DNA of 64,000 nt, taken from NCBI GenBank assembly GCA_047974415.1, contig JBKECH010000054.1, positions 10,758 through 74,757 on the forward strand. Reading direction: 5' to 3'. Shown here piece by piece: positions 17,308 through 25,971 of this stretch. This stretch comes from JBKEAJ01 sp047974415. Lineage in GTDB: Bacteria; Bacteroidota; Bacteroidia; Bacteroidales; Prolixibacteraceae. A model generated the notes under the pieces. The model searched no databases. It was given only the letters and a program-made list of their open reading frames with translations, and was not told where the DNA came from. Each line of letters starts with the position of its first letter. The stretch's first letter is position 1. A program made the translations under genes and the position numbers.

Positions 17308-17419
17308 GTGTTTAAAATTCTGCAATGAGCTGCAAGCTATAGGCTTTAGGCTTTTGCTGGTTTATTAATCATCCTCCTTTGTGTAGTTAGGCTTATAGCC
17401 TACTGCATGAAGGTTTCAT
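17305..17419 (-). repeat. Family C start-site repeat, copy 3 (upstream of leuB)
   Basis: 115 bp on the minus strand. Begins ATGAAACCTTCATGC (MKPSCSRL-stop), then AAGGAGGATGATTAAT (MINKPAKA-stop), and ends TTTTAAACACATGAAA, where the ATG is the leuB start. AAACACATGAAA also flanks the 5' end, so the unit is bracketed by a 12-bp direct repeat. Confidence 0.85.
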
Positions 17420-17651
17420 GTGTTTATAATTTATTTTTTTATCGTCAGATGTATTAATCATACCTTACGAGCGAGAACTTGCACCAATAGTTCGTTTCGT
17501 TAAATTTTTCACAAATGTAATTAAATATATCGGAATCTAGGAGTAAAGTCTAAGAGTTAATACCAGATATATACATTGGAACGCCGTAGTAGGTGAGCTA
17601 ATGCGTATACTGGGTTAAGTGTGTATAATGCAGGTATTGGTTTTTATATAC
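17420..17651. other. Intergenic region between leuB and the patatin gene, with family B copy 2
   Basis: No gene seen. Beyond the family C unit it is AT-rich. A short family B stem-loop lies at 17563-17616 (CCAGATATATACAT... ATGCGTATACTGG), just past the 3' end of the patatin-type gene and a possible transcription-end hairpin for it. Confidence 0.6.
17563..17616. repeat. Family B stem-loop repeat, short form (copy 2)
   Basis: 54 bp with the core TTGGAACGCCGTAG and GGTGAGCTAATG. Arms CCAGATATATACAT and ATGCGTATACTGG pair imperfectly. 36 bases downstream of the stop of the patatin-type gene. Confidence 0.75.
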
Positions 17652-20039
17652 TTACAGATTCATCTTGTCGAAAATTAGAAATCCTAGATTCAGTCCTATA
17701 AATACCTTGTTATTTCCGCTGGGGGTATAATCAAAAGATACACTTATTGGACCGAAAGATGTGTTATATACTATTGCAGAAGAGAGTAAATATTCTATAT
17801 TTTCTGTGGGGTTTACCAATTCATTTTTTGCTTTTATATAAGAGTTTGAGTTGCCCGTGTTGTATGGGGGGATGCCAGAGAAGTATGAACCCTCTTTCAC
17901 ATTTACAAAGGGGGCAAATGCATACCCCTCCAATCTTATGTCTAAGTTTTCGTACATCGAATATATATATCTTAAGCCAAGGGATAGATAGTTGTTGCTT
18001 CTTAGTTCTTCGTTAAAGATTATTTGACTGGTTGGTGTTGGAGTAAAAGCATGAGAATACATGTTGGTTGCGCTTCGTGTTGTAAAGGCCTGATCTAGGC
18101 TAAACATGCCTTCGAAGAAAAGACCTACAGAGTTTCGCTTGGTCAGCGAGAAGTATTTATCTTTCATTATATATGCCGAAATGAAGTTGTGAGCCTGCGA
18201 TACTTCATCTGCAATAATGCTTGAGGCTCCTGGAGTAAAATGTTCCTTGCCATGTCCAATGCTCGCGTTAATAATGGTTTCTCCTCCTGTTTTTGAATAT
18301 TGCAATCTGTCTTTATTAACTCTTTTGTAGATTGCATTGACAGCAAATAATGTGAATTTTGTTTTTTCAGGAGTGACATTAGTATTTGAGTAGTCTGTTT
18401 TAAATTGGTCTGCATAAGTGATGGAGAAATTCGGTTCGAGTATTATAGAGCTCTTTCTTGTTGCAGGGAGTTCCATCTTTACTCCTGCATATAATTGACG
18501 TTTTTGAGAATCAAATTTACCCAAGGAGCTAGACAGAAAGTCTGACAAGAGAATGTTTTTGTATGTAAGAGAGTGTGCTTTTATTTGAGGTTTTAGATAA
18601 AATTTATGCTTGGATGGAAATTCGATATGACTTGTTAGTGACAAGCTATTGTAAAATTGCCCTAAGTGTGTGGATGTGTTAAGATAAAACGGAACATTAT
18701 CACTAAATAAATTATAGTTGGCGCTAAGGTATAATTGGTTTGCAGGTAGTGTTGATAAGTGTCCTCCCAAGTTAAATCTGAAAGGCTGCTCTTTTTCGAC
18801 ATATAAGTCGATGTCAAAAAATCCTGATTTTTGGTTGTGTTTAAGAACGGGTTTCAAGTCCTTTATCATGGGTTCTGCCAGTAGTCTGTAGTACCCATTG
18901 GCAAAGTCATTTAAATCAAAGATTTTATTTTCGGGTTTTATAATTCTGTATATATAATTTATTTCTTGTGGTTTTTTTATTCCTTTTATTGTTAGATTAT
19001 CATACTTCATTTTCGGCCTTAGTAAATTAAAAAGGTCTCTGTTCATTTCATGTTCTATCGGGTCGTGCTGTCGTAGTTTCCCGATAGCCAGCATGCTGTC
19101 TAAGAAGATCTCAGCAGTTTTATATCCCATGAGGTATGCAGAGTCGATGTTACTAAAGTCGAGTAAGCTATAAGAGCTCATGTCTGTGTGAAGAACAATG
19201 CCTTCGCTTTTTGGGATGTTTAGGTTGTCGCCCCTCATTAATACTGTTTCAAGTTGGTGATATAAATCGTCTTTTTTTACTGGTATTGTTAAGGATGTAA
19301 CTTTGTGAGCAACGGTAAAGTCGGGAGAGAATTCGTCAATTAAAATATCGGCAGGAAGATTGTTCATTATGCCACCGTCAAAATATATAGAGTCGTTGAT
19401 TTCTACGGCTTTAAAGACTATGGGAAAGGCCATGGATGCTCGTATTGTGTAGCCCAAATCCCCACTTCTGAATACCTTCATTTTATTTTTTGCGTATATG
19501 TTGGTAGCTATGCAACGAAAAGGGACAAATAAATTATTGAAATTCCCTTTTGCATAGGCATTGGCACTTGCAAATATTTCATTTAGCTCTAGATTTATAG
19601 GGCTCTCTGATATGAAATTGGTAGGAAACACGAACTTAAGCTTATTGTCTTTTCCTTTCTGTACCCCTAAGGTAAATATTGTAGCTGTGCGTTCTCTTCT
19701 TGAATAGTACTTGTATTTCTCTAAAATATCGCCTCTTAATAAGGATCCAAACTTGTCAGACGAAATTATATCTATCATTTCAGATGGCGTATAGCCTGAG
19801 GCATATAGGCCTCCTACCACAGCTCCTATTGAAGTGCCTCCAATATAATCTATAGGTACTCTTTTGTCTTCAAATGCCTGTATAAAACCTATGTGCGCCA
19901 TGCCCTTAGCTCCCCCACCTCCTAGAGCTACGCCAATGCTCTGTGCATTTGTTTTTGTAGGTAGTACATACAAAAGCATCAGAGCGCTAAGTGTAAAATA
20001 TAAGTTTAGAGCTTTCAATGATTTGATAAATAAAGTCAT
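17652..20039 (-). CDS. Patatin-like phospholipase with C-terminal outer-membrane barrel
   Basis: 795 residues with a signal peptide (cleavage after about residue 32). Patatin domain: oxyanion motif GGGGAKGMAHIG (about 39-50), nucleophile motif GGTSIGAVVGG, and Asp motif FDGGIMNNLPAD. A POTRA-like linker follows (about 360-440) and a D15/surface-antigen beta-barrel fills the rest, ending FLIFDKMNL. This layout matches PlpD/type Vd-related esterases of Bacteroidota. The lipase is probably held at the outer membrane; substrate unknown. Single gene, with a family B stem-loop after its stop. Confidence 0.85.
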   Translation of the reverse strand: MTLFIKSLKALNLYFTLSALMLLYVLPTKTNAQSIGVALGGGGAKGMAHIGFIQAFEDKRVPIDYIGGTSIGAVVGGLYASGYTPSEMIDIISSDKFGSLLRGDILEKYKYYSRRERTATIFTLGVQKGKDNKLKFVFPTNFISESPINLELNEIFASANAYAKGNFNNLFVPFRCIATNIYAKNKMKVFRSGDLGYTIRASMAFPIVFKAVEINDSIYFDGGIMNNLPADILIDEFSPDFTVAHKVTSLTIPVKKDDLYHQLETVLMRGDNLNIPKSEGIVLHTDMSSYSLLDFSNIDSAYLMGYKTAEIFLDSMLAIGKLRQHDPIEHEMNRDLFNLLRPKMKYDNLTIKGIKKPQEINYIYRIIKPENKIFDLNDFANGYYRLLAEPMIKDLKPVLKHNQKSGFFDIDLYVEKEQPFRFNLGGHLSTLPANQLYLSANYNLFSDNVPFYLNTSTHLGQFYNSLSLTSHIEFPSKHKFYLKPQIKAHSLTYKNILLSDFLSSSLGKFDSQKRQLYAGVKMELPATRKSSIILEPNFSITYADQFKTDYSNTNVTPEKTKFTLFAVNAIYKRVNKDRLQYSKTGGETIINASIGHGKEHFTPGASSIIADEVSQAHNFISAYIMKDKYFSLTKRNSVGLFFEGMFSLDQAFTTRSATNMYSHAFTPTPTSQIIFNEELRSNNYLSLGLRYIYSMYENLDIRLEGYAFAPFVNVKEGSYFSGIPPYNTGNSNSYIKAKNELVNPTENIEYLLSSAIVYNTSFGPISVSFDYTPSGNNKVFIGLNLGFLIFDKMNL

Positions 20040-20235
20040 ATACTAAGCGTTAACAAATAGACAAATGTCTACGAGCGATAAAAATAATCAATAATACTGT
20101 ATACTTCCAAAATATTATTTATATTTTTCTTTCTATCTTGATTTATTTATATTACATTTGAACCATAATTAACCCACGCAAACAATATATCTCAGCTGTA
20201 TATTGTTCGTGTTTTTAACCATTTATTGATAACCT

Positions 20236-22074
20236 ATGAGAAACGAAAAAAACCATGTTGTAGAAAAAGTAGCCATAAGATTTTCCGGCGACTCTGGCGA
20301 CGGAATGCAGCTTGTAGGATCTATTTTCTCAGACATATCTGCAATTCAAGGAAATGATATTGCAACATTCCCAGATTTTCCTTCGGAAATTAGAGCCCCA
20401 CAAGGCACAATCGGAGGAGTATCAGGGTTTCAGGTCCACTTTGGCAATGTCGCAATATCCAATCCTGGAGACTCTGCAGACGTGTTGGTAGCCATGAATC
20501 CAGCGTCATTGAAAGCTAATGTAAACTATTTAATGCCTCACAGTCGAATTATTTGCGACGATGACTCGTTTACCGATAAAAATCTAGAAAAGGCAGGCTT
20601 TAAGACCGACGACCCTTTTAAAGAATTAGGTATTTCTGAGAGCAGAGTGGTAAGAGTACCTGCAACATCTCTTACAAAAACAACTCTGAAAGCATTTGAT
20701 GCTGACAATAAGGCTGTTGGAAAAAGCAAGAACATGCTTATCTTAGGGCTTATCTGCTGGATGTACGACCGAGATATGGATGCTGTAAAAAAAGCCATAA
20801 ATAATAAATTTAAGACTAAACCAAAGGTTGCAGAATTAAATATAGCAACACTAAATGCTGGTTATAACTTTGGTATGAATGTCCAACTTACAATGTCTCA
20901 GTTCTTGGTGCATCCTGCCAATATTGCTGCTGGGAAATACCGAAATATGCAAGGGAATAAAGCCACAGCATGGGGCTTGATGGCAGCCGCAGAAAAGGCA
21001 GGGCTAGACCTTTTCTTAGGATCATACCCCATAACTCCAGCTACTGACATTCTGCAAGAATTGGCAAAGCACAAATCTCTGGGTGTTAAAACTTTCCAAG
21101 CTGAGGACGAGATAGCAGGGATTTGTACATCTATAGGAGCCTCTTTTGCAGGGAAATTGGCAGCAACATCAACATCTGGACCAGGACTTGCCCTCAAGTC
21201 AGAGGCAATTGGTCTTGCTGTAATGGCAGAACTACCTCTAGTTATTGTGAATGTGCAAAGAGGTGGTCCATCCACTGGTTTGCCAACCAAGACAGAACAA
21301 AGCGACTTGCACCAAGCCCTATATGGCAGGAATGGAGAATCGCCCCTTGTCGTTATTGCTGCAAGTTCGCCCGCCGACTGCTTTTGGTATGCTTTTATGG
21401 CAGCAAAATTAGCCTTGGAACATATGACTCCCGTTATATTGTTGACCGATGGTTATTTGGGTAACGGAAGCGAACCATGGAAGATTGTGAAGATGAGTGA
21501 TATGCCTGATATAAATCCGAGAATAGCAAAAGACTCTAGCAATTTTAGCGCTTATAAACGCACAGATAGTACAATGGCTCGCGAATGGGCTTTCCCTGGC
21601 ATGAAAGATTTTGAGCATAGAATAGGAGGACTGGAAAAAGATGAAACTGGCTGTGTGAGCCACAATCCACAAAATCACCAAAAAATGTCCGACCTCAGAC
21701 AGATGAAGGTTGATAGGGTGCAGGATGTAATTCCAGATCTGGAGGTTTTAGGCGATGAAACAGCAGAGTTGCTAGTAGTAGGATGGGGAGGTACTTACGG
21801 ACATCTTATTGATACTGTAGAGAATATGCACAAACAGAATAAAAAAATTGCATACGTCCATTTCAACTACATAAGTCCTCTTCCAAAGAATACTGCCGAA
21901 GTATTGGGAGCATACAAAAAAATAGTAGTGTGCGAACTTAATAATGGGCAGTTTGCATCTTACCTCAGAGATAAGGTGCCAGGTAATAGCTATTTGCAAT
22001 ACAATAAGTTGCAAGGATTGCCATTTACCGTGAATGAGTTAGTAGAACATTTTAATCATTTACTCGAAAATTAA
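20236..22074 (+). CDS. korA: 2-oxoglutarate (2-oxoacid):ferredoxin oxidoreductase, gamma-alpha fusion
   Basis: 612 residues. The N-terminal gamma-type domain (1-200) has RFSGDSGDGMQLVGSIFSD; the alpha domain (about 245-612) has YPITPATDILQELAKH, AEDEIAGICTSIGASFAG and NVQRGGPSTGLPTKTEQSDL. With KorB it oxidatively decarboxylates a 2-oxoacid, probably 2-oxoglutarate, to the acyl-CoA with ferredoxin as acceptor. Separated by 4 bases from korB. Confidence 0.93.
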   Translation: MRNEKNHVVEKVAIRFSGDSGDGMQLVGSIFSDISAIQGNDIATFPDFPSEIRAPQGTIGGVSGFQVHFGNVAISNPGDSADVLVAMNPASLKANVNYLMPHSRIICDDDSFTDKNLEKAGFKTDDPFKELGISESRVVRVPATSLTKTTLKAFDADNKAVGKSKNMLILGLICWMYDRDMDAVKKAINNKFKTKPKVAELNIATLNAGYNFGMNVQLTMSQFLVHPANIAAGKYRNMQGNKATAWGLMAAAEKAGLDLFLGSYPITPATDILQELAKHKSLGVKTFQAEDEIAGICTSIGASFAGKLAATSTSGPGLALKSEAIGLAVMAELPLVIVNVQRGGPSTGLPTKTEQSDLHQALYGRNGESPLVVIAASSPADCFWYAFMAAKLALEHMTPVILLTDGYLGNGSEPWKIVKMSDMPDINPRIAKDSSNFSAYKRTDSTMAREWAFPGMKDFEHRIGGLEKDETGCVSHNPQNHQKMSDLRQMKVDRVQDVIPDLEVLGDETAELLVVGWGGTYGHLIDTVENMHKQNKKIAYVHFNYISPLPKNTAEVLGAYKKIVVCELNNGQFASYLRDKVPGNSYLQYNKLQGLPFTVNELVEHFNHLLEN

Positions 22075-22078
22075 TCTT

Positions 22079-23098
22079 ATGTCAGATACAAAATATACAT
22101 TCAAAGATTTTAAAAGCGACAGCGAAGTGCGGTGGTGTCCTGGATGCGGAGACTACGGAATTTTAACAGCCGTACAGCGTGCGATGGCAGAGCTTGAAGA
22201 TGTAGAACACGAAGATCATGCCGTAATATCAGGTATTGGTTGTAGTTCTCGTTTCCCGTATTATATGAATACCTTTGGCTTTCATACAATTCACGGACGA
22301 GCTGCAGCAATAGCAACAGGAGTAAAATGTGCCAATCCCAAACTGATGGTTTGGCAAATATCGGGCGACGGAGACGCAATGGCAATTGGTGGAAACCATT
22401 TTATCCATGCTATACGCAGGAACGTAGACTTGAATATGATTGTTTTCAACAACAAAATATATGGACTGACTAAAGGACAATATTCTCCAACATCCGACAG
22501 AGGTTGTGTTACAAAAACATCTCCTTTTGGAACTATTGAAAACTCATTTAACGTGGGGCAACTTGTTCTTGGTGCAGGAGGTACTTTCTTTGCAAGAACC
22601 TTGGATGTGAACATGAAGCACAATCAGCAAATGTGCTTAGAAGCAGCTGGATTTAAAGGCTCGGCAGTTATCGAGGTTCTTCAAAATTGTGTTATCTTTA
22701 ACGATGGTATTCACTTTGAAATTACCAAAGCCGAAGACAAAAAGAACAAGCAACTGTTCTTGGAGCATGGCAAACCAATGATATATGGAGAGAACGACAA
22801 TCTTGGGCTAATGCTAGACAAAAAAGGAAAACTTATTTCTGTAGAAATCGGAAAAAATGGAATAAGCGAAGCTGATATACTAGTGCACGATGCTCATTGC
22901 GAAGATGCATTTATTCATAATCACTTGATAGGTATGTCTTTGCCAGACTTACCGGTGGCCTTTGGTGTCATCAGGGCTGTAAAATCACCTCCTTATAATG
23001 AGTGCTTAGAAGAGCAACTCGAAGATGTGGGGAATAAAAGCAAAATTCACAATATGGACGAGCTGATGAATGCAGGTGATACATGGACCGTTAATTAG
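22079..23098 (+). CDS. korB: 2-oxoglutarate:ferredoxin oxidoreductase, beta subunit
   Basis: 339 residues. TPP/4Fe-4S features: WCPGCGDYGILTAVQRA, GCSSRFPYYMNTFGFHTIHGRA (described in part), SGDGDAMAIGGNHFIHAIRR and NNKIYGLTKGQYSPT. Forms the catalytic complex with the upstream gene. The TAG stop spans the edge of a family A insertion: TA comes from the TAATTA target duplication and G is the first base of the element. The ancestral C-terminus may therefore have been slightly different. Confidence 0.94.
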   Translation: MSDTKYTFKDFKSDSEVRWCPGCGDYGILTAVQRAMAELEDVEHEDHAVISGIGCSSRFPYYMNTFGFHTIHGRAAAIATGVKCANPKLMVWQISGDGDAMAIGGNHFIHAIRRNVDLNMIVFNNKIYGLTKGQYSPTSDRGCVTKTSPFGTIENSFNVGQLVLGAGGTFFARTLDVNMKHNQQMCLEAAGFKGSAVIEVLQNCVIFNDGIHFEITKAEDKKNKQLFLEHGKPMIYGENDNLGLMLDKKGKLISVEIGKNGISEADILVHDAHCEDAFIHNHLIGMSLPDLPVAFGVIRAVKSPPYNECLEEQLEDVGNKSKIHNMDELMNAGDTWTVN

Positions 23099-23240
23099 AT
23101 TCTGTCTATAAAGTCCAATATCTGCGTTATGCTCACTTTGCGAATTAGTCATTTACAAGAATAAACTCCCAATTCACAAAGCTTCGCAAGCCTTGATATT
23201 TAACTTTATAGTTCAGACTCTCGACATTATGGACAGGCAC
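23098..23240 (+). mobile_element. Family A MITE-like element, copy 2 (best preserved)
   Basis: Exactly 143 bp between two copies of TAATTA (23092-23097 and 23241-23246). Left end GATTCTGTCTATAAAGTC, right end GACATTATGGACAGGCAC, which are inverted repeats with a few mismatches. No coding frame. Immediately 3' of korB. A truncated second left end (GTCGTCTATAAAGTCC at 23248-23263) follows, so two insertions are stacked here. Confidence 0.88.
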
Positions 23241-23279
23241 TAATTAGAGTCGTCTATAAAGTCCAATATCTGTGTTAAT

Positions 23280-23331
23280 CCCAGATTATGCTTTGGAACG
23301 CCGTAGCAGGTGAGCTAATACATAATCTGGG
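23280..23331. repeat. Family B stem-loop repeat, short form (copy 3)
   Basis: Perfect 11-bp stem: CCCAGATTATG (23280-23290) and CATAATCTGGG (23321-23331), with the conserved core TTGGAACGCCGTAG in the loop. On the murI 3' side it begins one base after the murI stop and could act as its terminator or mRNA-end hairpin. Confidence 0.85.
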
Positions 23332-23332
23332 T

Positions 23333-24160
23333 TTAAATTTGAATTTTTGTGGCTGTTATTGGTGTTCCCCAAAAGCGGCTACCCTTTTCTTCAAACATTT
23401 CCTTGTTTTCGGTAGTAAGGAATTTTAAACTTCCTCCTTTTGAAATACGCTTTTCCATATCCTTGTGCCTATATAGATAGTCTTTAAGTTTCTCGGCAAC
23501 AATTTCCCCTTGATTCATCAATTTAATACTGCTAGGCATAAACTGCTCTATCTGTTTCTTTATCAGGGGGTAGTGTGTGCAGGCAAGTATTACTAAATCA
23601 ATCTTGTCGTCTTGTTTCAAGAGTTCGTATACTTTGTTTTTAATGAAAGGCAAAGATGCGGGGTTATGCTCTTCTCCATTTTCTATTATGGGAACCCACA
23701 TTGGGCAGTCTTGTTGCGATACATGTGTAATTTTCCCACCAGACCACTTTGCGAGTTCTATCGGATAGGAGTTAGAGTTTACTGTTCCTGTAGTTGCCAA
23801 TATGCCGATATGCCCGCTTGACGATAACTCGCCAGCTCTTTCTACTGCGGGTCTTATCACGCCAAGCACTCTATTGTTGGGGTGCATCTGGGCTAAGTCT
23901 ATTTGTTGTACACTTCTTAGTGCTTTTGCGGATGCTGTATTGCAAGCTAATATTGTGAGAGGGGAGTTTTCGGCAAATAAGTATTTAACAGCTTCTAAGG
24001 TATATCTATATACCACTTCGAATGAGCGAGTGCCGTACGGTGACCTAGCGTTGTCTCCCAGATACAGATAGTCGTACTCAGGCAGTAGTTTGTATATTTC
24101 TTTTAAGACACTTAGCCCACCGTACCCGGAGTCAAATACAGATATTGGAGAGTAGCTCAT
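23333..24160 (-). CDS. murI: Glutamate racemase
   Basis: 275 residues from MSYSPISVFDSGYGGLSVLKEI; an upstream in-frame ATG at 24196 was rejected because it adds 12 non-family residues. Catalytic Cys residues in LACNTASAKALR and LACTHYPLI. Makes D-glutamate for peptidoglycan. The last gene of the DUF6089-uppS-bamA-ompH group, which is the usual Bacteroidota order. Confidence 0.93.
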   Translation of the reverse strand: MSYSPISVFDSGYGGLSVLKEIYKLLPEYDYLYLGDNARSPYGTRSFEVVYRYTLEAVKYLFAENSPLTILACNTASAKALRSVQQIDLAQMHPNNRVLGVIRPAVERAGELSSSGHIGILATTGTVNSNSYPIELAKWSGGKITHVSQQDCPMWVPIIENGEEHNPASLPFIKNKVYELLKQDDKIDLVILACTHYPLIKKQIEQFMPSSIKLMNQGEIVAEKLKDYLYRHKDMEKRISKGGSLKFLTTENKEMFEEKGSRFWGTPITATKIQI

Positions 24161-24239
24161 TTTACTGTTAGTTGGATGGAAAAATAAAAAAGCCACAAAG
24201 TATATACTTCGTAGCTTTTTCTGATAACCTATTTAGAAT

Positions 24240-24752
24240 TTACTGTATTCCAAGTTGTTTCTTTACTAGCGGAAGCACATCTACACTATTTTTCCCTTTG
24301 TAAAGGATTGTATTAGAGCTGACATCAAAAATGTATAAGAAACCATCAGTCTTACCAACAGATTCTACTGCCACTCTTGCTTTTTCTATAAGTGGAGTCA
24401 TTATATCAGATTCCTTCTTTTGAATTTGCTGTTGAGCAGAAGATTGAAAGGCTTGTAGTCTCTGATTTAAATCGTTTATCTCACCTTCTTTTGAGGCTTT
24501 TATGTCCTCGTTTATGTCAGTACCTTGCATATATTTCTGGTATTCCTCAAATTTTGCTTGCGCTTCTTTTTGGATAGCTGCCATCTGGTCTTCTAGCCCT
24601 TTAACAAACTTGTTGTAGTCTTCCTCTGCTGTAGCTCTTTCGGGCATTGCCTGAATTAACTCAGCAAAATTTATGTGTCCGAATTTCTGTGCTTGTATTG
24701 AGGATATACCTGCGAAGCTTATTACTGCTATCAGTATGAATAATTTTTTCAT
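24240..24752 (-). CDS. OmpH/Skp-family periplasmic chaperone, paralogue 1
   Basis: 170 residues from MKKLFILIAVISF, with a signal peptide ending about residue 21 (IQAQ). Skp-like: KFGHINFAELIQAMPER, a long coiled coil (about 45-130) and FLYIFDVSSNTILY. Skp holds unfolded outer-membrane proteins for BamA. An open frame continues 26 codons upstream to 24830 through a family D repeat, so longer translation cannot be excluded. Confidence 0.9.
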   Translation of the reverse strand: MKKLFILIAVISFAGISSIQAQKFGHINFAELIQAMPERATAEEDYNKFVKGLEDQMAAIQKEAQAKFEEYQKYMQGTDINEDIKASKEGEINDLNQRLQAFQSSAQQQIQKKESDIMTPLIEKARVAVESVGKTDGFLYIFDVSSNTILYKGKNSVDVLPLVKKQLGIQ

Positions 24753-24767
24753 GTGTTTGTGTTTTTT

Positions 24768-24830
24768 CATGTATCTCGCCAATATAATCATGCTCCTGTG
24801 TGAGTGCTTGGTTCTCATGGCTCGTTTCAT
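24768..24830 (-). repeat. Family D leader repeat, copy 3 (upstream of ompH1)
   Basis: 63 bp read on the minus strand, ATGAAACGAGCC to GGCGAGATACATG. It encodes 21 open codons (MKRAMRTKHSHRS...) and is in frame with the downstream chaperone through five linker codons. It sits in the 100-base gap between two ompH paralogues. Confidence 0.75.
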
Positions 24831-24852
24831 GGTGTGTTTTTTGTTTATAATA

Positions 24853-25368
24853 TTATAATCCTAATTTATCTTTTACCTTTGGTAATAGGTCCAAACTCTC
24901 AGAAGAGTGATACATTAATACCTGATTGCTAGTATCAAAAACTAAGTCCATGTTTAGCTCTTTGGCAACTTCGTCTACAGCATTTTGAGCCTTTTTTATA
25001 ATTGGGTCCAATAATTTCACTTGTTCTTGTTGCAAACTGCGTTGAGCATTTTGCGAGAAGGTCTGTATTTGTTGCATTTTTGCCTGCAAATCGTCCTCTT
25101 TAGTGCTTTTTATAGGGTCTGACCATGTGCCAGCATTTTTCTCATATTCGGACAGCTTTGTTTGATACTCTGTTTGTAGGTTTTTCATCTCTTGTTCCAG
25201 CTCTGCGCTTAACTTTTGCATCGATTTCTGAGCCTCTACTCTCTCTGGCATAACCTCTACCAGAGCTGAAATGTCAATATGACCGAATTTCCCTTGTGCG
25301 AAGGTGTTGGTGCTACAAAGTAGCAATAACAGAACGCATAAAGCTTTTGTGATTTTTTTTATATCCAT
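24853..25368 (-). CDS. OmpH/Skp-family periplasmic chaperone, paralogue 2
   Basis: 171 residues, signal peptide ending near NTFAQG. KFGHIDISALVEVMPERVEAQ is close to paralogue 1, followed by a Gln/Glu-rich coiled coil (45-130) and LVFDTSNQVLMYHSS. Same strand, 14 bases after paralogue 3. Holds outer-membrane protein clients; part of the bamA operon. Confidence 0.9.
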   Translation of the reverse strand: MDIKKITKALCVLLLLLCSTNTFAQGKFGHIDISALVEVMPERVEAQKSMQKLSAELEQEMKNLQTEYQTKLSEYEKNAGTWSDPIKSTKEDDLQAKMQQIQTFSQNAQRSLQQEQVKLLDPIIKKAQNAVDEVAKELNMDLVFDTSNQVLMYHSSESLDLLPKVKDKLGL

Positions 25369-25382
25369 ATGTTTAATTCTAT

Positions 25383-25895
25383 TTATTTATATCCCATTTC
25401 TTTGAGAATGTCGTCGCTGATGTCATAACGCGAGTCTGAATAAAGCAATGATACTCCCGATGCTTTGTCAAACACCATTCCATAACTACCTTTTTTAGAT
25501 ACTGTCTCGATAGCCCTATACACTTCCTTTTGAATGGGGTCTACCAAGTCTTGACGTTTCTTGAACAGAAGTCCGTTTTCGCCAAAGTATTCTTTTTGTT
25601 TCAGTTTTAGTTCTTTTTCTTTTGTAACAATTACGTCCTCTCTTTTTTTCTTCATGTCTGCTGAAAGTAGGACGGACTCGGACCTATAGTCTTTATACAT
25701 TTTCTCTAGCTCATTGCTCATTGCTTCCAGTTCTTTTTGATATTGCCTTGAGATTTGGTCTAATTGGTCTTGAGCCGCTTTAAATGTTGGGATGTTGACC
25801 AAGACATACTCTGTATCTATATAAGCCATCTTTTGGGCTTTGCTAGGCAGTGCCAATACCAGTAGAAGTGCCAAGCTTATTAATATATTTCTCAT
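25383..25895 (-). CDS. OmpH/Skp-family periplasmic chaperone, paralogue 3
   Basis: 170 residues, signal peptide ending LPSKAQ. KMAYIDTEYVLVNIPTFKAAQ, a charged coiled coil (40-125), and MVFDKASGVSLLYSD. More distant from the other two and nearest bamA. It is separated from bamA by 275 bases that contain a family A element, so it may have its own promoter. Confidence 0.9.
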   Translation of the reverse strand: MRNILISLALLLVLALPSKAQKMAYIDTEYVLVNIPTFKAAQDQLDQISRQYQKELEAMSNELEKMYKDYRSESVLLSADMKKKREDVIVTKEKELKLKQKEYFGENGLLFKKRQDLVDPIQKEVYRAIETVSKKGSYGMVFDKASGVSLLYSDSRYDISDDILKEMGYK

Positions 25896-25971
25896 TGTGT
25901 TGAATTTGTTTTAAATTAAATATCAGGTTGTTGTATTTTACTAAGTTCTATGTGCTACTATTTATTATTTA

